A stretch of 64,000 nt of DNA, from assembly GCF_001905545.1 (NCBI RefSeq), contig NZ_LIPD01000005.1, positions 1 through 64,000 on the forward strand. The letters are read 5' to 3'. The notes below the pieces were generated by a model that worked only from the letters and a program-made list of their open reading frames with translations, did no database searches and was not told where the DNA came from. The position numbers were made by a program, and so were the translations under genes. The stretch comes from Streptomyces sp. CB02056 (lineage in GTDB: Bacteria > Actinomycetota > Actinomycetes > Streptomycetales > Streptomycetaceae). Positions within the stretch are counted from its first letter, which is position 1; the number at the start of each line of letters is the position of its first letter. Shown piece after piece: positions 1 to 7,941 of the stretch.

Positions 1-62
1 CAACATCACACAGGCCCTAGCTCAGACACCAGCCGCGAAGTAGGTCGTGGGTAGCGGGACGA

Positions 63-548
63 GAGCCGCTGGCCGAGCCCACCGGCCTGGCGGCCCTCAA
101 GGAGGAGCTCGCACGCCGCTGGGGCGTCCTGGACGTGCTGGACGTGCTGAAGAGCGCCGACTTCCTGACCGGTTTCACCGAGGAGTTTTCCTCGGTAGCC
201 GCGTACGAGCGCATCGAGCGTGACGTCCTCCAGCGCCGCCTCCTGCTGGCCCTCTTCGCGCTGGGCACGAACATGGGCATCCGGGCGATCGTGGCGACCG
301 GCGAGCATGGCGAGAGCGAGGCCGCACTGCGGCACTTCATCACCGTCGACAACCTGCGGGCCGCCGTCACCAGGCTGGTGAACTCCACCTTCGCCGCCCG
401 CGACACCGCATGGTGGGGGCAAGGCACCGCGTGCGCGTCGGACTCGAAGAAGTTCGGGTCCTGGTCCTCGAACTTCATGACCGAGTACCACGCCCGCTAC
501 GGCGGCGACGGCGTGATGATCTACTGGCACGTCGAGCGGAACAACGCC
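63..548 (+). pseudogene. Tn3-family transposase fragment
   Basis: Remnant of a Tn3-family DDE transposase. The frame is open from about base 21 and carries typical C-terminal-half motifs: GVLDVLDVLKSADFLTGF, then FITVDNLRAAVTRLVN, then KKFGSW..NFMTEYHARYGG and MIYWHVERN. In intact Tn3 transposases the last motif continues for well over 100 residues with the final catalytic Glu; here homology stops around base 548 and unrelated, poorly coding sequence follows. The left side is also incomplete, because an in-frame stop lies at base 18. So both ends are lost and no function is expected. With the broken recombinase at 2396 it marks an old transposon insertion. Family call is confident, exact breakpoints approximate. 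Confidence 0.85.
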
Positions 549-717
549 TGCCGGCCGGCACCGCCGACCAATCGGTCGCCCGGACACACTTGTCGGGTTG
601 ACCGATCCGACGGGTGCGGACGCCGCACGCAGCCGTGTCGAGCAGAGTCGGACCGGGCGGCGAGAGGTCACACAGCTCGTCGCCCCGTTTCAGGGGGGCG
701 GCAGGAGGAGCCAGGCC

Positions 718-1425
718 TCAGTCGGGCAGTCCCCAGAAGGAGCCGTGCAGGCCGACCTCGGCGAAGTAGGCGCTGGCGGCAGCAGGGTCGCGGCGGGTGT
801 AGCCCGGGTCCAGGCGTCCGGTGTACCAGTCGCCGGCGAAGCGCCACAGGGTGCCCAGATCCATGACATAGCCGCGTTCCTGGCCCGTCTTCCGCAGCCA
901 GGTGTCGACGCAGTCGGTGGAGCAGAACAGGCGCTGGTTGCCGCAGGTGTGCACGACGTCGTCCCAGGCCCGGTGCATGGGGGTGAGGAAATGGGCGACC
1001 TGATCGCCCTTCGGGGGTGCCTCCCGGCCGACCACCCAGGCGTGCGGGGTGTCGCAGGCCGGGCAGCGCGTGGCGACCAGGACGTCGGGCTCGTCCTTGA
1101 GCAGGTGGGGCATGGCGAACGAGTCCCAGGCGCAGCCGCCCCACCACAGGGTGTGTGTCCCCATGACGGAGAAGCCGAGCGGCACGGACGCGAAGGGGTG
1201 GGCCATCACGACCTGGTCGTCGTCCTGCGGGTCCAGGACCACGTCGTGGCTTGCGTGAAGGGCGCGCAGTTCCTGGCGCACCTGATCGGGGGCGACTCCG
1301 GTGAGTGCGGCGAGTTCCGGCACGCTCGGAGCGTGTCCGGTGCGGGCGAATCCGTGGTAGACGGCCAGGCGGACCCGCTCCGTGGCGTGAAGGCTCGTCG
1401 GTGCTGCTGAGGCGTTCTCGGTCAT
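718..1425 (-). CDS. alkylmercury lyase (MerB-like) family protein
   Basis: 235 aa; ATG at 1425. An N-terminal winged-helix segment (about residues 15-65, with ELAALTGVAPDQVRQEL) is followed by a MerB-like domain. MerB uses a Cys and an Asp spaced CxxD to protonate the C-Hg bond; here Cys98-Ala-Trp-Asp101 sits in the equivalent helix, after WWGG. Further cysteines lie in CPACD and at Cys168 and Cys172 (FCSTDC), one of which could be the second Hg-binding Cys. There is no merA, merR or merT nearby, so many family members of this type may act on other substrates. It is divergent from an AraC regulator and lies between transposon scars, so it may be cargo. Family is confident; organomercury activity is inference. 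Confidence 0.8.
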   Translation of the reverse strand: MTENASAAPTSLHATERVRLAVYHGFARTGHAPSVPELAALTGVAPDQVRQELRALHASHDVVLDPQDDDQVVMAHPFASVPLGFSVMGTHTLWWGGCAWDSFAMPHLLKDEPDVLVATRCPACDTPHAWVVGREAPPKGDQVAHFLTPMHRAWDDVVHTCGNQRLFCSTDCVDTWLRKTGQERGYVMDLGTLWRFAGDWYTGRLDPGYTRRDPAAASAYFAEVGLHGSFWGLPD

Positions 1426-1518
1426 TCCCCTGGTTCCTTCGCTGGTCGAGGTGCTGGTGTCCAGCGTGCGCCGTGGAAGCGCGCGGGGGCTTGAACGCTC
1501 GTGCGGCACACTGGGGAC

Positions 1519-2385
1519 ATGACGTCTGCCGGGGAGCGCGCCGCCTACTGGCGGGTTCCCGGGCTTGCGCTGGAGGCCATGGACGCCCGCTTCGAGCGGT
1601 ACGCGTATCCGATGCACGCCCACGACACGTACTCGTTCGGCGTCACCGACGACGGCGCGCAGTCGTTCGTGTGCAGGGGAGGGCGGCACGTCAGCGCGGC
1701 CGGGCTGGTCATGGCGTTCAATCCGGACGATCCCCACGACGGGCGGTCGGCGGTCCAGCACGGCTACCGCTACCGGATGCTGCACCTCGGCGAAGGTCTT
1801 GTCCGGGAGGTCCTCGCCGACGCGGCGCCCGGCGACGCCGGGCTGCCACTCTTCGACACTCCGGTGGTGGACGACCCGGCCCTCGCCCGAGCGGTGGCCC
1901 GCCTCCATACCGCGGTCGCCGAGAACGCATCCCGGCTGATCGTCGAGGAACGCCTCGCTGCCTCCGTGCTGGCTCTGACCCGCCGTGCCGCGACGCGGTC
2001 CGCGCCGGTTCCGGACCAGCGGGGCCGGGTGGACCTGGCCGCGATGGCACGGGCCCGCGATCTGCTGCGGCAGCGCTTCGCCGAGAACGTCGGCGCCGAC
2101 GAGCTGGCCCGGGCGGCCGGGTGCAGCCGTTTCGCGCTCTACCGGGGCTTCCGCACGGCGTACGGCTTCGCACCCAGCGACTACCAGCGCGATCTGCGAT
2201 TGCGCCGAGCCCGTGCGCTCCTGGCCGAGGGCACGGCGCCGGCGACGGTGGCCGCCGAGGCCGGCTTCGCGGACCAGGCCCACCTCACCCGATGGTTCAC
2301 CCGCACCTACGGCGTCACCCCAGCCGCCTACCGCACGGCGCTCCACAGAGGAGGCCAGCGGCCGTGGCCAGGGCGTGTTTCATAG
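1519..2385 (+). CDS. AraC-family transcriptional regulator
   Basis: 288 aa from the ATG at 1519 (an in-frame GTG at 1501 would add six residues). N-terminal cupin-like sensor domain (HAHDTYSFGV, about residues 35-45; FNPDDPHDG) and a C-terminal pair of helix-turn-helix units (about residues 180-280: ELARAAGCSRFALYRGFRTA and AAEAGFADQAHLTRWFTRTYG), the usual AraC/XylS layout and length. It is divergent from the MerB-like gene with about 90 bp between starts, so it probably regulates that gene, its own gene, or both. Its last codons run into the inverted repeat at 2375-2404, so the native C-terminus may have been altered by the neighbouring rearrangement. Confidence 0.88.
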   Translation: MTSAGERAAYWRVPGLALEAMDARFERYAYPMHAHDTYSFGVTDDGAQSFVCRGGRHVSAAGLVMAFNPDDPHDGRSAVQHGYRYRMLHLGEGLVREVLADAAPGDAGLPLFDTPVVDDPALARAVARLHTAVAENASRLIVEERLAASVLALTRRAATRSAPVPDQRGRVDLAAMARARDLLRQRFAENVGADELARAAGCSRFALYRGFRTAYGFAPSDYQRDLRLRRARALLAEGTAPATVAAEAGFADQAHLTRWFTRTYGVTPAAYRTALHRGGQRPWPGRVS

Positions 2386-2404
2386 GTGGTCGCTCGTGAA
2401 ACAC
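2375..2404. repeat. inverted repeat at the recombinase breakpoint
   Basis: GTGTTTCA and TGAAACAC form a perfect 8-bp inverted repeat around a 14-bp centre. It overlaps the end of the AraC gene and lies exactly where homology of the downstream serine recombinase begins. It could be the end of a lost insertion sequence, a recombination scar or an operator; no flanking target duplication was identified. Confidence 0.45.
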
Positions 2405-3004
2405 CGCGCCGCCCGGCAGTCCCTCGACGCACAGCTCGACTCCCTCGCCGAGGCCGGGGTGACCCGGGTCTTCTCGGAGAAGATCTCCACCCGCGCCACC
2501 CGCCGGCCCGAGCTGGAGGCCGCCGTGAAGCTCGCCGGAGAGATCCGCTCCTCCGGCGTCGCCGTGACCCTCGTCGTCCACGAGCACAAGCGGCTCGGCC
2601 GCGGCATCGAACTCGCCATGCTCGCCGAAGAGCTCAAGGCCAGCAACGTCGGCCTGGAGTTCCTCACCGGGGAGTTGAAGGGCTCACACGACCCCTCCGG
2701 CATCGTGTTCACCGTGCTCGCGGCCATGTCCGGCATGGAGCGCGAGTACATCCGCGACCGCACCCTCGAAGGCCACGAGTCCGCCCGCAAGCGCGGCAAG
2801 ACCATCGGCGGTGCGGGCGTCACCGACGGCTCCATACTGTCCATGGCCCTCCACCTCCGCGACCAGGACATGAGCCTGCGCGATATCGCCAAGCGGCTCG
2901 TCATCACCATCGGGGCGAAGAAGGGCCGGCACCCCTCACCCGCCACCGTCATGCGGATGCTCCGCGAACACGACGAGCAGGCCGCCACGGCGGCGAGCAT
3001 GTGA
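2396..3004 (+). pseudogene. serine recombinase/resolvase, catalytic N-terminus missing
   Basis: Open from a possible GTG at 2396 (about 202 aa). It matches Tn3-type and related serine recombinases from QSLDAQLDSLAEAG onward: FSEKISTR, EHKRLGRGIELAMLAEEL, MEREYIRDRTLEG on the long helix, and a C-terminal helix-turn-helix (SLRDIAKRLVI..ATVMRMLREH). Intact members begin with a short strand ending in ARVST that holds the nucleophilic Ser; here that segment, about nine residues, is replaced by unrelated sequence (SLVKHRAAR). A protein from 2396 could not catalyse recombination, though it might bind DNA. It is probably the resolvase of the same Tn3-like element as the fragment at 63-548. Confidence 0.82.
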
Positions 3005-3120
3005 TCACCCCGCTACTTTGCGGCTGGTGTCCGAGCTGGGACACCGGGGCCACTTCCGGGAGTACCGTGGCGGCGCGCCACACCCCTCGGGCGGCCGGTC
3101 GGCGGCGGACTGCGGGCGGG

Positions 3121-3921
3121 TCAGTGCAGCCAGGGCTGGTAGTTCGGGTTGTCCACGCAGCCGGACTCGACCAGGGAGGCGGTGGCCCGGTCGACCGGGC
3201 AGGCCCGGCTGATGAAGTGCCGGTCCACGCCGCCGGGGAACGCGACCTCCACCTGGTCGGCGTACTGGTGCTGGTCGCCGATGGTCGCGTTGACGTCGAT
3301 GCCGCCGGGGGCGTCGATGAAGTAGTCCCAGGGCACCTTCTTCCACTTCTTGTACAGCTCGGGGTCGTAGGTGGTGCTGACGAACGGCGAGGGCTGGTTC
3401 TGCAGGACGTAACTGGTGATGTCGTACTGGCCGTTGACGGTGTCCTTCGGCGCGAAGCCCTGCTCGAAGATGACGGACGGGTCGCGGCCGTCCGAGCGGA
3501 AGAGCGGGTGGCAGTTCTTGCGCCAGTGCGGTGTGGGGGTGATCCGGGGTACGTCCACCCGGCGGTCCACGGCGGCGTACAGCGGGTCCGGGCCCTCCGG
3601 GATGCTCTCGAAGGTGCTGGCGGGGAGGGTGACGGCGGGCCGGTCGGCGCAGTCGTCGGCGCGCAGTTCGGCTTCGTCGGCGAAGTCGATGCGCCGGCCG
3701 TCCAGGACGATGGCGACGGCTTCGGTGCCGAGTTCACGGACGATGACGCCGTCGCACTGGGGGCCGCTCCAGAGCGCCTCCCCGCTGGGGTCGAGACAGC
3801 GGAACGGGGCGGCGTCGGCCTGGGCAGCGGGGGCGGCGGCGGCCAGGCTCTCGGGGGTGAGCACGACGGCGCAGGCGAGGGCGACCGCGCCGGCGGCCGT
3901 GCGGATTCGAATGTTGATCAC
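3121..3921 (-). CDS. secreted Scabin/pierisin-type ADP-ribosyltransferase
   Basis: 266 aa; GTG start at 3921 preceded by CCAGGG about seven bases upstream. A Sec signal (IRIRTAAGAVALACAVVL, cleavage near AAA-AP about residue 30) leads into a small N-terminal domain and an ART domain from about residue 130. The NAD-binding R-S-E signature is present: Arg142 in LFRSDGRDP, Ser182-Thr-Thr in FVSTTYD, and Gln223-Val-Glu225. In Scabin and ScARP the Q-x-E form modifies guanine bases or nucleosides rather than protein Arg (R-x-E type). Four to six cysteines suggest disulfides in the secreted form. No immunity gene is obvious next door; secretion may suffice. It lies beside transposon scars, so it may be acquired. 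Family assignment is strong; DNA or nucleotide as target is by analogy. Confidence 0.85.
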   Translation of the reverse strand: MINIRIRTAAGAVALACAVVLTPESLAAAAPAAQADAAPFRCLDPSGEALWSGPQCDGVIVRELGTEAVAIVLDGRRIDFADEAELRADDCADRPAVTLPASTFESIPEGPDPLYAAVDRRVDVPRITPTPHWRKNCHPLFRSDGRDPSVIFEQGFAPKDTVNGQYDITSYVLQNQPSPFVSTTYDPELYKKWKKVPWDYFIDAPGGIDVNATIGDQHQYADQVEVAFPGGVDRHFISRACPVDRATASLVESGCVDNPNYQPWLH

Positions 3922-4067
3922 GGCCGTTACCCTGGCCGCCCGCTGCCCCGGGGGTACCGCAACTCACCCGATCGAGGGCGTGTCAGCGGCTTTGGTGGAC
4001 GCCTTCAGGCGTCCCGGTCCGCGTGGATCGGGCGGGCGCGCTCCACGGCGGACCCGCCTCCCCACCG

Positions 4068-4658
4068 TCAGCCGACGACGACCGGCTCACCGGTCAACTC
4101 GACACCGGACCGGCCGAGTTCGGCGACGGCCCGGGCGGTGGTGTCGGCGGCGACGCCCGCGGTGTAGTCGAGCAGGACCCGGACGGCGAAGTCGGCCCGT
4201 ACGCCGTCGAGCGCGGTGGCCTTCACGCAGTGGTCGGTGGCGATGCCGACCACGTCCACCTCGGTGACGTTCCGTGCGCGCAGCCAGTCCGCGAGGGCGG
4301 TCCCGTCCGAGGTGAAGCCCTCGAAACCGCTCTTGGAGGCGGAGTGCGCGCCCTTGTAGAAGACCTCGTCCACGATCGTCTCGGCCGTGGGCGCGAAGTC
4401 GGGGTGGAACTCGCCCCCTTCGGTGCCGACGACGCAGTGCACGGGGAAGGAGTCCTTGAAGTCCGGGTGGTCGGAGAAGTGGCCGCCCGGGTCGAGGTGG
4501 TGGTCGCGGGTGGCGACGACGTGCGTGTACTCGCGGCCGGCGGTGCGTTCGACGAGCTCGGCGATGGCGCGGGCCCGCCCGGCACCGCCTCCGACCGGAA
4601 CGGCCCCACCCTCGCAGAAGTCCTTCTGCACATCGACGACGATCAGTGCACGCCCCAC
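4068..4658 (-). CDS. pncA: nicotinamidase
   Basis: 196 aa from the GTG at 4658, chosen because GAGAAAGG lies eight bases upstream; an in-frame GTG at 4676 would add MRKACA. Isochorismatase-fold amidase converting nicotinamide to nicotinate for NAD salvage. The catalytic triad is visible: Asp9 (VVDVQKDF), Lys102 (FYKGAHS) and Cys144 (GIATDHCVKATALD). The metal-site cluster RDHHLDPGGHFSDHP supplies the Asp and His ligands. Length is normal. Transcribed alone. Pyrazinamidase activity is usual for the family. A neighbouring NAD-consuming ADP-ribosyltransferase is suggestive, but a functional link is only inference. Confidence 0.93.
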   Translation of the reverse strand: MGRALIVVDVQKDFCEGGAVPVGGGAGRARAIAELVERTAGREYTHVVATRDHHLDPGGHFSDHPDFKDSFPVHCVVGTEGGEFHPDFAPTAETIVDEVFYKGAHSASKSGFEGFTSDGTALADWLRARNVTEVDVVGIATDHCVKATALDGVRADFAVRVLLDYTAGVAADTTARAVAELGRSGVELTGEPVVVG

Positions 4659-5126
4659 GGCACAGGCCTTTCTCACGGGAGTCTCGGTCCCCCACCCGTG
4701 CCCTGCCGGACGGCGGCCCGCGCCTCCCGTACGCGATGTTCACCCGGGCCGCGCAACCTCGGAGGGGCGGCTCCGCTCACCCGGACGGGAACCGGACCCG
4801 CTGTGGACCGGGCCGTCGGGGGCACCTGCGGGGATTCCGGGCGGATCGGCGCATTCATGGCCATCAGCAATCAGAAGTGGTCAACAGCGGTTCACTACGG
4901 GGCAGTTCCGACCTTTCGGTCATGGCCGCCGACCGCGCTCCGTACTGTTGTGAAGTGAGCGCGCCCCGGTCGCCTTCCGACCCGGTTTGATCGCTGACTG
5001 TTACTATCCGGTGACAATTCGCCCATGATCGATGGGCGGCCCAGGACGTCCCCACAGATGGCAGAGCCCGAATCGCGGCATCCACGCCTTCGGGCGAGCA
5101 ACCACCTCCCCCGGAAAGGGGTACCC
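4659..5126. other. intergenic region with leader hairpin
   Basis: No gene is seen between the divergent pncA and the secreted-protein gene. Just upstream of the latter, CGCCCAT (5020-5026) and ATGGGCG (5032-5038) form a perfect 7-bp hairpin with a 5-nt loop, followed by CAGAGCCCGAATCGCG (5062-5077). The second block recurs almost exactly (two or three differences) in the leader of the paralogous gene at 6367-6384, so it is a candidate conserved 5' UTR element. Confidence 0.5.
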
Positions 5127-5585
5127 GTGATCGTCTCCAAGCGGAACCGCCTGCGCCTGGCCGCCGTGGCCACCCTCAGCACCCTCGCCCTCGGCCTGGC
5201 GGGCACCGCCCTGGCGGCCGGCCCCACCGCCACCGACCCCTCGCCCGCCGGGCCGTCCGTCACCGCGCCGCCCGCCACGCCCCAGCCCGCCACCCCGCAG
5301 GCGGCGGCCACGCAGGCCACCATCACCGCCAAGCCGTCGGTCACCACGGTCCAGGCGTGGGAACTGTTCCGGGTCACCGGCACGACCACCGGGCTCAAGG
5401 CGGGGAGCACGGTGACCCTGCAGCAGAAGCAGAACGGCGCGTGGGTCACCCTGCCCGCCTCGGTGCCCACGACCAGCAGCGGCGCCTACTCGCTCGGTGT
5501 GAAGCTCGGCATCACGGGCCTGAACGAGCTGCGCATCGTCAGCGGGGACGCCGCCTCCCCGGTCTTCACCGTCACCGTGCGCTGA
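5127..5585 (+). CDS. small secreted beta-domain protein, copy 1
   Basis: 152 aa; GTG start with GGAAAGGGG six bases upstream. It has a Sec signal (RLRLAAVATLSTLALGLAG, cleavage after ALA), a Pro/Ala/Thr-rich linker (about residues 30-70), then a 75-residue domain beginning ITAKPSVTTVQAWELFRVTG and ending in FTVTVR, which looks like an Ig-like beta-sandwich with GLKAGSTVTLQQKQNGAWVTL. The last 75 residues are nearly identical to the convergent gene at 5902-6312; the linker differs. No catalytic motif. A cell-surface or matrix role is likely but not demonstrated. The function is not recognised. Confidence 0.8.
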   Translation: MIVSKRNRLRLAAVATLSTLALGLAGTALAAGPTATDPSPAGPSVTAPPATPQPATPQAAATQATITAKPSVTTVQAWELFRVTGTTTGLKAGSTVTLQQKQNGAWVTLPASVPTTSSGAYSLGVKLGITGLNELRIVSGDAASPVFTVTVR

Positions 5586-5901
5586 CACCGGTCACGGCCC
5601 TCTTCTCCGCGACTCGCGGCCCGGGACGGGCGGCACACCAGGAGCCACCCGCCCCGGGCCGGAAACGAACTGCGCCTGGCCCTCGGCCTGTTCGACGCAC
5701 TCGGTACACCCATCCAGAGGACCTGCGACAGCGCGGCACCACCGCCTCCCGCTCGAGCGGCGTCCGCCTTGTACGGCCCGGGCATCCCCCGATACCGGGC
5801 CGTACGAGCACGCCAGGACCCGCACGGCACCGATCCGGCTACCCGGCCTCAGGGCCGGGCCGCCTCGGCACGCCGTGCGGGTCGGCGTCGTGGAGTGCGG
5901 G
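5586..5901. other. spacer between convergent paralogues
   Basis: No gene is seen in this 316-bp spacer. Its only clear structure is the strong hairpin at 5771-5805. The coding ends flanking it (about 5490-5585 and 5902-5997) form a long inverted repeat because the two genes are paralogues facing each other. Confidence 0.6.
5771..5805. terminator. hairpin terminator between paralogues
   Basis: GTACGGCCCGG (5771-5781) and CCGGGCCGTAC (5795-5805) form a perfect 11-bp stem with a 13-nt loop. It lies between two convergent genes, so it probably terminates transcription from both sides. There is no U-tract, as usual in streptomycetes. Confidence 0.6.
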
Positions 5902-6312
5902 TCAGCGCACCGTGACGGTGAACACGGGCGAGGCGGTGCTGCCGCTGACGATGCGCAGCTCGTTCAGGCCCTTGATGCCGAGCTTCACGCCGAGCGAGTA
6001 GGAACCCTTGCTGTTGGTGTGGACGGAGGCGGGCAGGGTGACCCACGCGCCGTGCTGCTTCTGCTGGAGGGTCACCGTGCTTCCGGCCTTGAGGCCGGTG
6101 GTCGTGCCGGTGACCCGGAAGAGCTGCCACGCCTGGACGGAGGAGACCGACGGCTTGGCGGTGATGCCGGCCTGCGCGGCGGCCGACTGGGCGGCGGACA
6201 CGGGCTGGACGGCCGGGGTGGCCGCCATGGCGGTGCCCGCCAGCCCGACGGTGAGCGCGCTGAGGGTGGCCACGGCGGCCAGGCGCAGGGAGTTCCGCTT
6301 GGAGATGATCAC
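5902..6312 (-). CDS. small secreted beta-domain protein, copy 2
   Basis: 136 aa; GTG start at 6312 with AAAGGAG about seven bases upstream. Paralogue of the gene at 5127-5585: the same start (IISKRN), the same signal peptide style (LRLAAVATLSALTVGLAG), and a near-identical C-terminal domain (ITAKPSVSSVQAWQLFRVTG to FTVTVR) with a shorter linker. The pair is convergent, so it arose by inverted duplication or has been kept alike by gene conversion. Function unknown; the fold is likely Ig-like and the protein extracellular. Confidence 0.8.
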   Translation of the reverse strand: MIISKRNSLRLAAVATLSALTVGLAGTAMAATPAVQPVSAAQSAAAQAGITAKPSVSSVQAWQLFRVTGTTTGLKAGSTVTLQQKQHGAWVTLPASVHTNSKGSYSLGVKLGIKGLNELRIVSGSTASPVFTVTVR

Positions 6313-6486
6313 GGGTGCACTCCTTTCACAGGAGGGTTCGGCCCGAGGCCCGATCGATGCGATCGACGTGACTCGGGCTCTGTCACCTATAGGGACGCCC
6401 CGCTCGGCACGTCGGTTGTGGACGGAACGTCACTTCCTTGTAACAGCAGGCGAGTTCGCCATCAGGATCAGGGCAGACAGGCCGGA

Positions 6487-7941
6487 TCACATGAGCTTCC
6501 GGCTGCCGCCCTCCTTGTTCAGAGCACCCACGTTGATCGGCTGGAGGATGACGGTGATCGCGCCGGCCGAGAAGTGCTGCACCGGGCCGCCGGTGTTCCG
6601 CCCATGGAAACTGTGCGGCAGCGCCTGCCCGTTGGTCGGGTCCGTGCCCGCCGTATACATGTCGACGATGCCCTCGTACCCTTGCCGGGCCTTGGCGTCG
6701 TTGCCGTCTGCGGCCTGCTCCACGGTGATCCGGTCGTCGCCGTCCTCGGCGACGACCGCCGCCACGTGGTAGGGCCACCCGCTGGTGTTGTCGGGGTGCT
6801 CGAAGTCCTCGTCCCACGCGGTCTCCACGATGGCGAACGCCTGGCCGGTGCCCGGCCGTTCCTCGCCGTTCGCGTTCGGGCCGCCGGGCCGGGCGTTCGC
6901 GTAGGCCGTCGCTCCCTGCGCGTTCTCCGCGTCGCCCAGGCCGAACTGGTGGCCGCCCAGGGCGAATTCGCTGGCGTCCTGCCCGAGGGCCAGCCGCTGC
7001 CGGTGCATGATCTCCTCGGCGGTGTGGGCACAGTCCGCGAGGAAGGACGTCTTCGGCTCGTACTCCGCGTACGTGCGTCCCGCGATCTGCCCGCTCTGCC
7101 CGGTGGCCTTGCAGTACCGGGGCGCCGGGGCGCCCTCCGCTACCCAGATGACGGTGGTGTCCGCCCCGGGATCGGCGGTCAGGAGGTAGAGGCCGTTCTG
7201 CGAGACCCGTGCGGGCCCCAACTCCTCGGTGGTGACCTGGGCGTAGCGCTGGACGGCCGTCGCGCCGGCGGCGGCGCGCGCCGTACCCCTGGCCGTGGTG
7301 TCCGCCTTCCGCTGGAGGGGGGCTTCTTCGAGGCCGTGGTCGCTCTGCTCGGGCATCCGGCTCATCACCCGGACCGCGTTGGCCTCGGCCTCGCGCTCGA
7401 AGCGGTCCCCGGGGTCGGAGACGCTCAGCCCGGACCCGTTGTCCGTACCGGCCACCGGACCCTGGCGCTGCTGGATGACGTGCGTCAACTCATGGGCGAG
7501 GGTGTGCTTGTCAGCGCCGCCGTCGCCGATGACGACATGGCTGCCGGAGGTGTAGGCGCGGGCGCCCACCTCGGCGGCGGAGTCGCGGGCCGCGGAGCCG
7601 GTGTGCAGACGGACGTCGGAGAAGTCGGCGCCGAAGCGGGATTCCATGTCCCGCCGCAGCGGTTCGTCCAGCGGCCTGCCCGGCATGCGCAGCACGTCGT
7701 GCACGGCGGAGCGCTGCACCGGCTCCTCCACGGGCGGCTGGTGGCCGCAGCCCGCGCCGTGCCGGTGCCCGTGCCCGCTCCGCTGGAGCATCCGGACGAC
7801 GGCCGCGTTGCCGACGGTGCGCTGCAGCCCGAGGAGCTCGTCGGGCGCCTGGCTGCCCGGGGCCTCCCCGGACCGTGTGGCCGCGCTCCTGGGGGTGCGC
7901 TGCGGCTGCTTCTCGTCCTTCGTCGGCTCGTGCGCGTGCAT
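6487..7941 (-). CDS. DUF4157 (eCIS core domain) protein, candidate injection-system cargo
   Basis: 484 aa; ATG at 7941. A disordered N-terminus (about residues 1-75) with LGLQRTVGNAAVVRMLQR is followed by a DUF4157 domain (about residues 85-165): RPLDEPLRRDMESRFGADFS, VRLHTGSAA, and His150-Glu-Leu-Thr-His154 (HELTHVIQQ), a zinc-peptidase-like motif. [VL]QR motifs recur (LQRT, MLQRS, PVQRS, PLQRK, AVQRY). The C-terminal half (about 240-484) is not recognised and would be the effector or toxin part. DUF4157 is known to be enriched with extracellular contractile injection systems, and this window holds one at 52-64 kb. No signal peptide or TM segment fits non-Sec delivery. Delivery by the CIS is inference. 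Confidence 0.85.
   Translation of the reverse strand: MHAHEPTKDEKQPQRTPRSAATRSGEAPGSQAPDELLGLQRTVGNAAVVRMLQRSGHGHRHGAGCGHQPPVEEPVQRSAVHDVLRMPGRPLDEPLRRDMESRFGADFSDVRLHTGSAARDSAAEVGARAYTSGSHVVIGDGGADKHTLAHELTHVIQQRQGPVAGTDNGSGLSVSDPGDRFEREAEANAVRVMSRMPEQSDHGLEEAPLQRKADTTARGTARAAAGATAVQRYAQVTTEELGPARVSQNGLYLLTADPGADTTVIWVAEGAPAPRYCKATGQSGQIAGRTYAEYEPKTSFLADCAHTAEEIMHRQRLALGQDASEFALGGHQFGLGDAENAQGATAYANARPGGPNANGEERPGTGQAFAIVETAWDEDFEHPDNTSGWPYHVAAVVAEDGDDRITVEQAADGNDAKARQGYEGIVDMYTAGTDPTNGQALPHSFHGRNTGGPVQHFSAGAITVILQPINVGALNKEGGSRKLM

Noticed and set aside
549..717. Operator-like imperfect repeat GGTCGCCCGGACA/TGTCGGGTTGACC
   Set aside because: Arms match imperfectly and the site is downstream of both neighbouring genes, so regulation is not supported.
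1426..2346. N-terminal extension of the MerB-like gene across the AraC gene
   Set aside because: The frame is open upstream of 1425, but the extension is antisense to AraC and the family N-terminus begins at the 1425 ATG.
2396..3004. Functional site-specific recombinase
   Set aside because: The segment with the nucleophilic Ser (ARVST) is missing, so catalysis is not possible.
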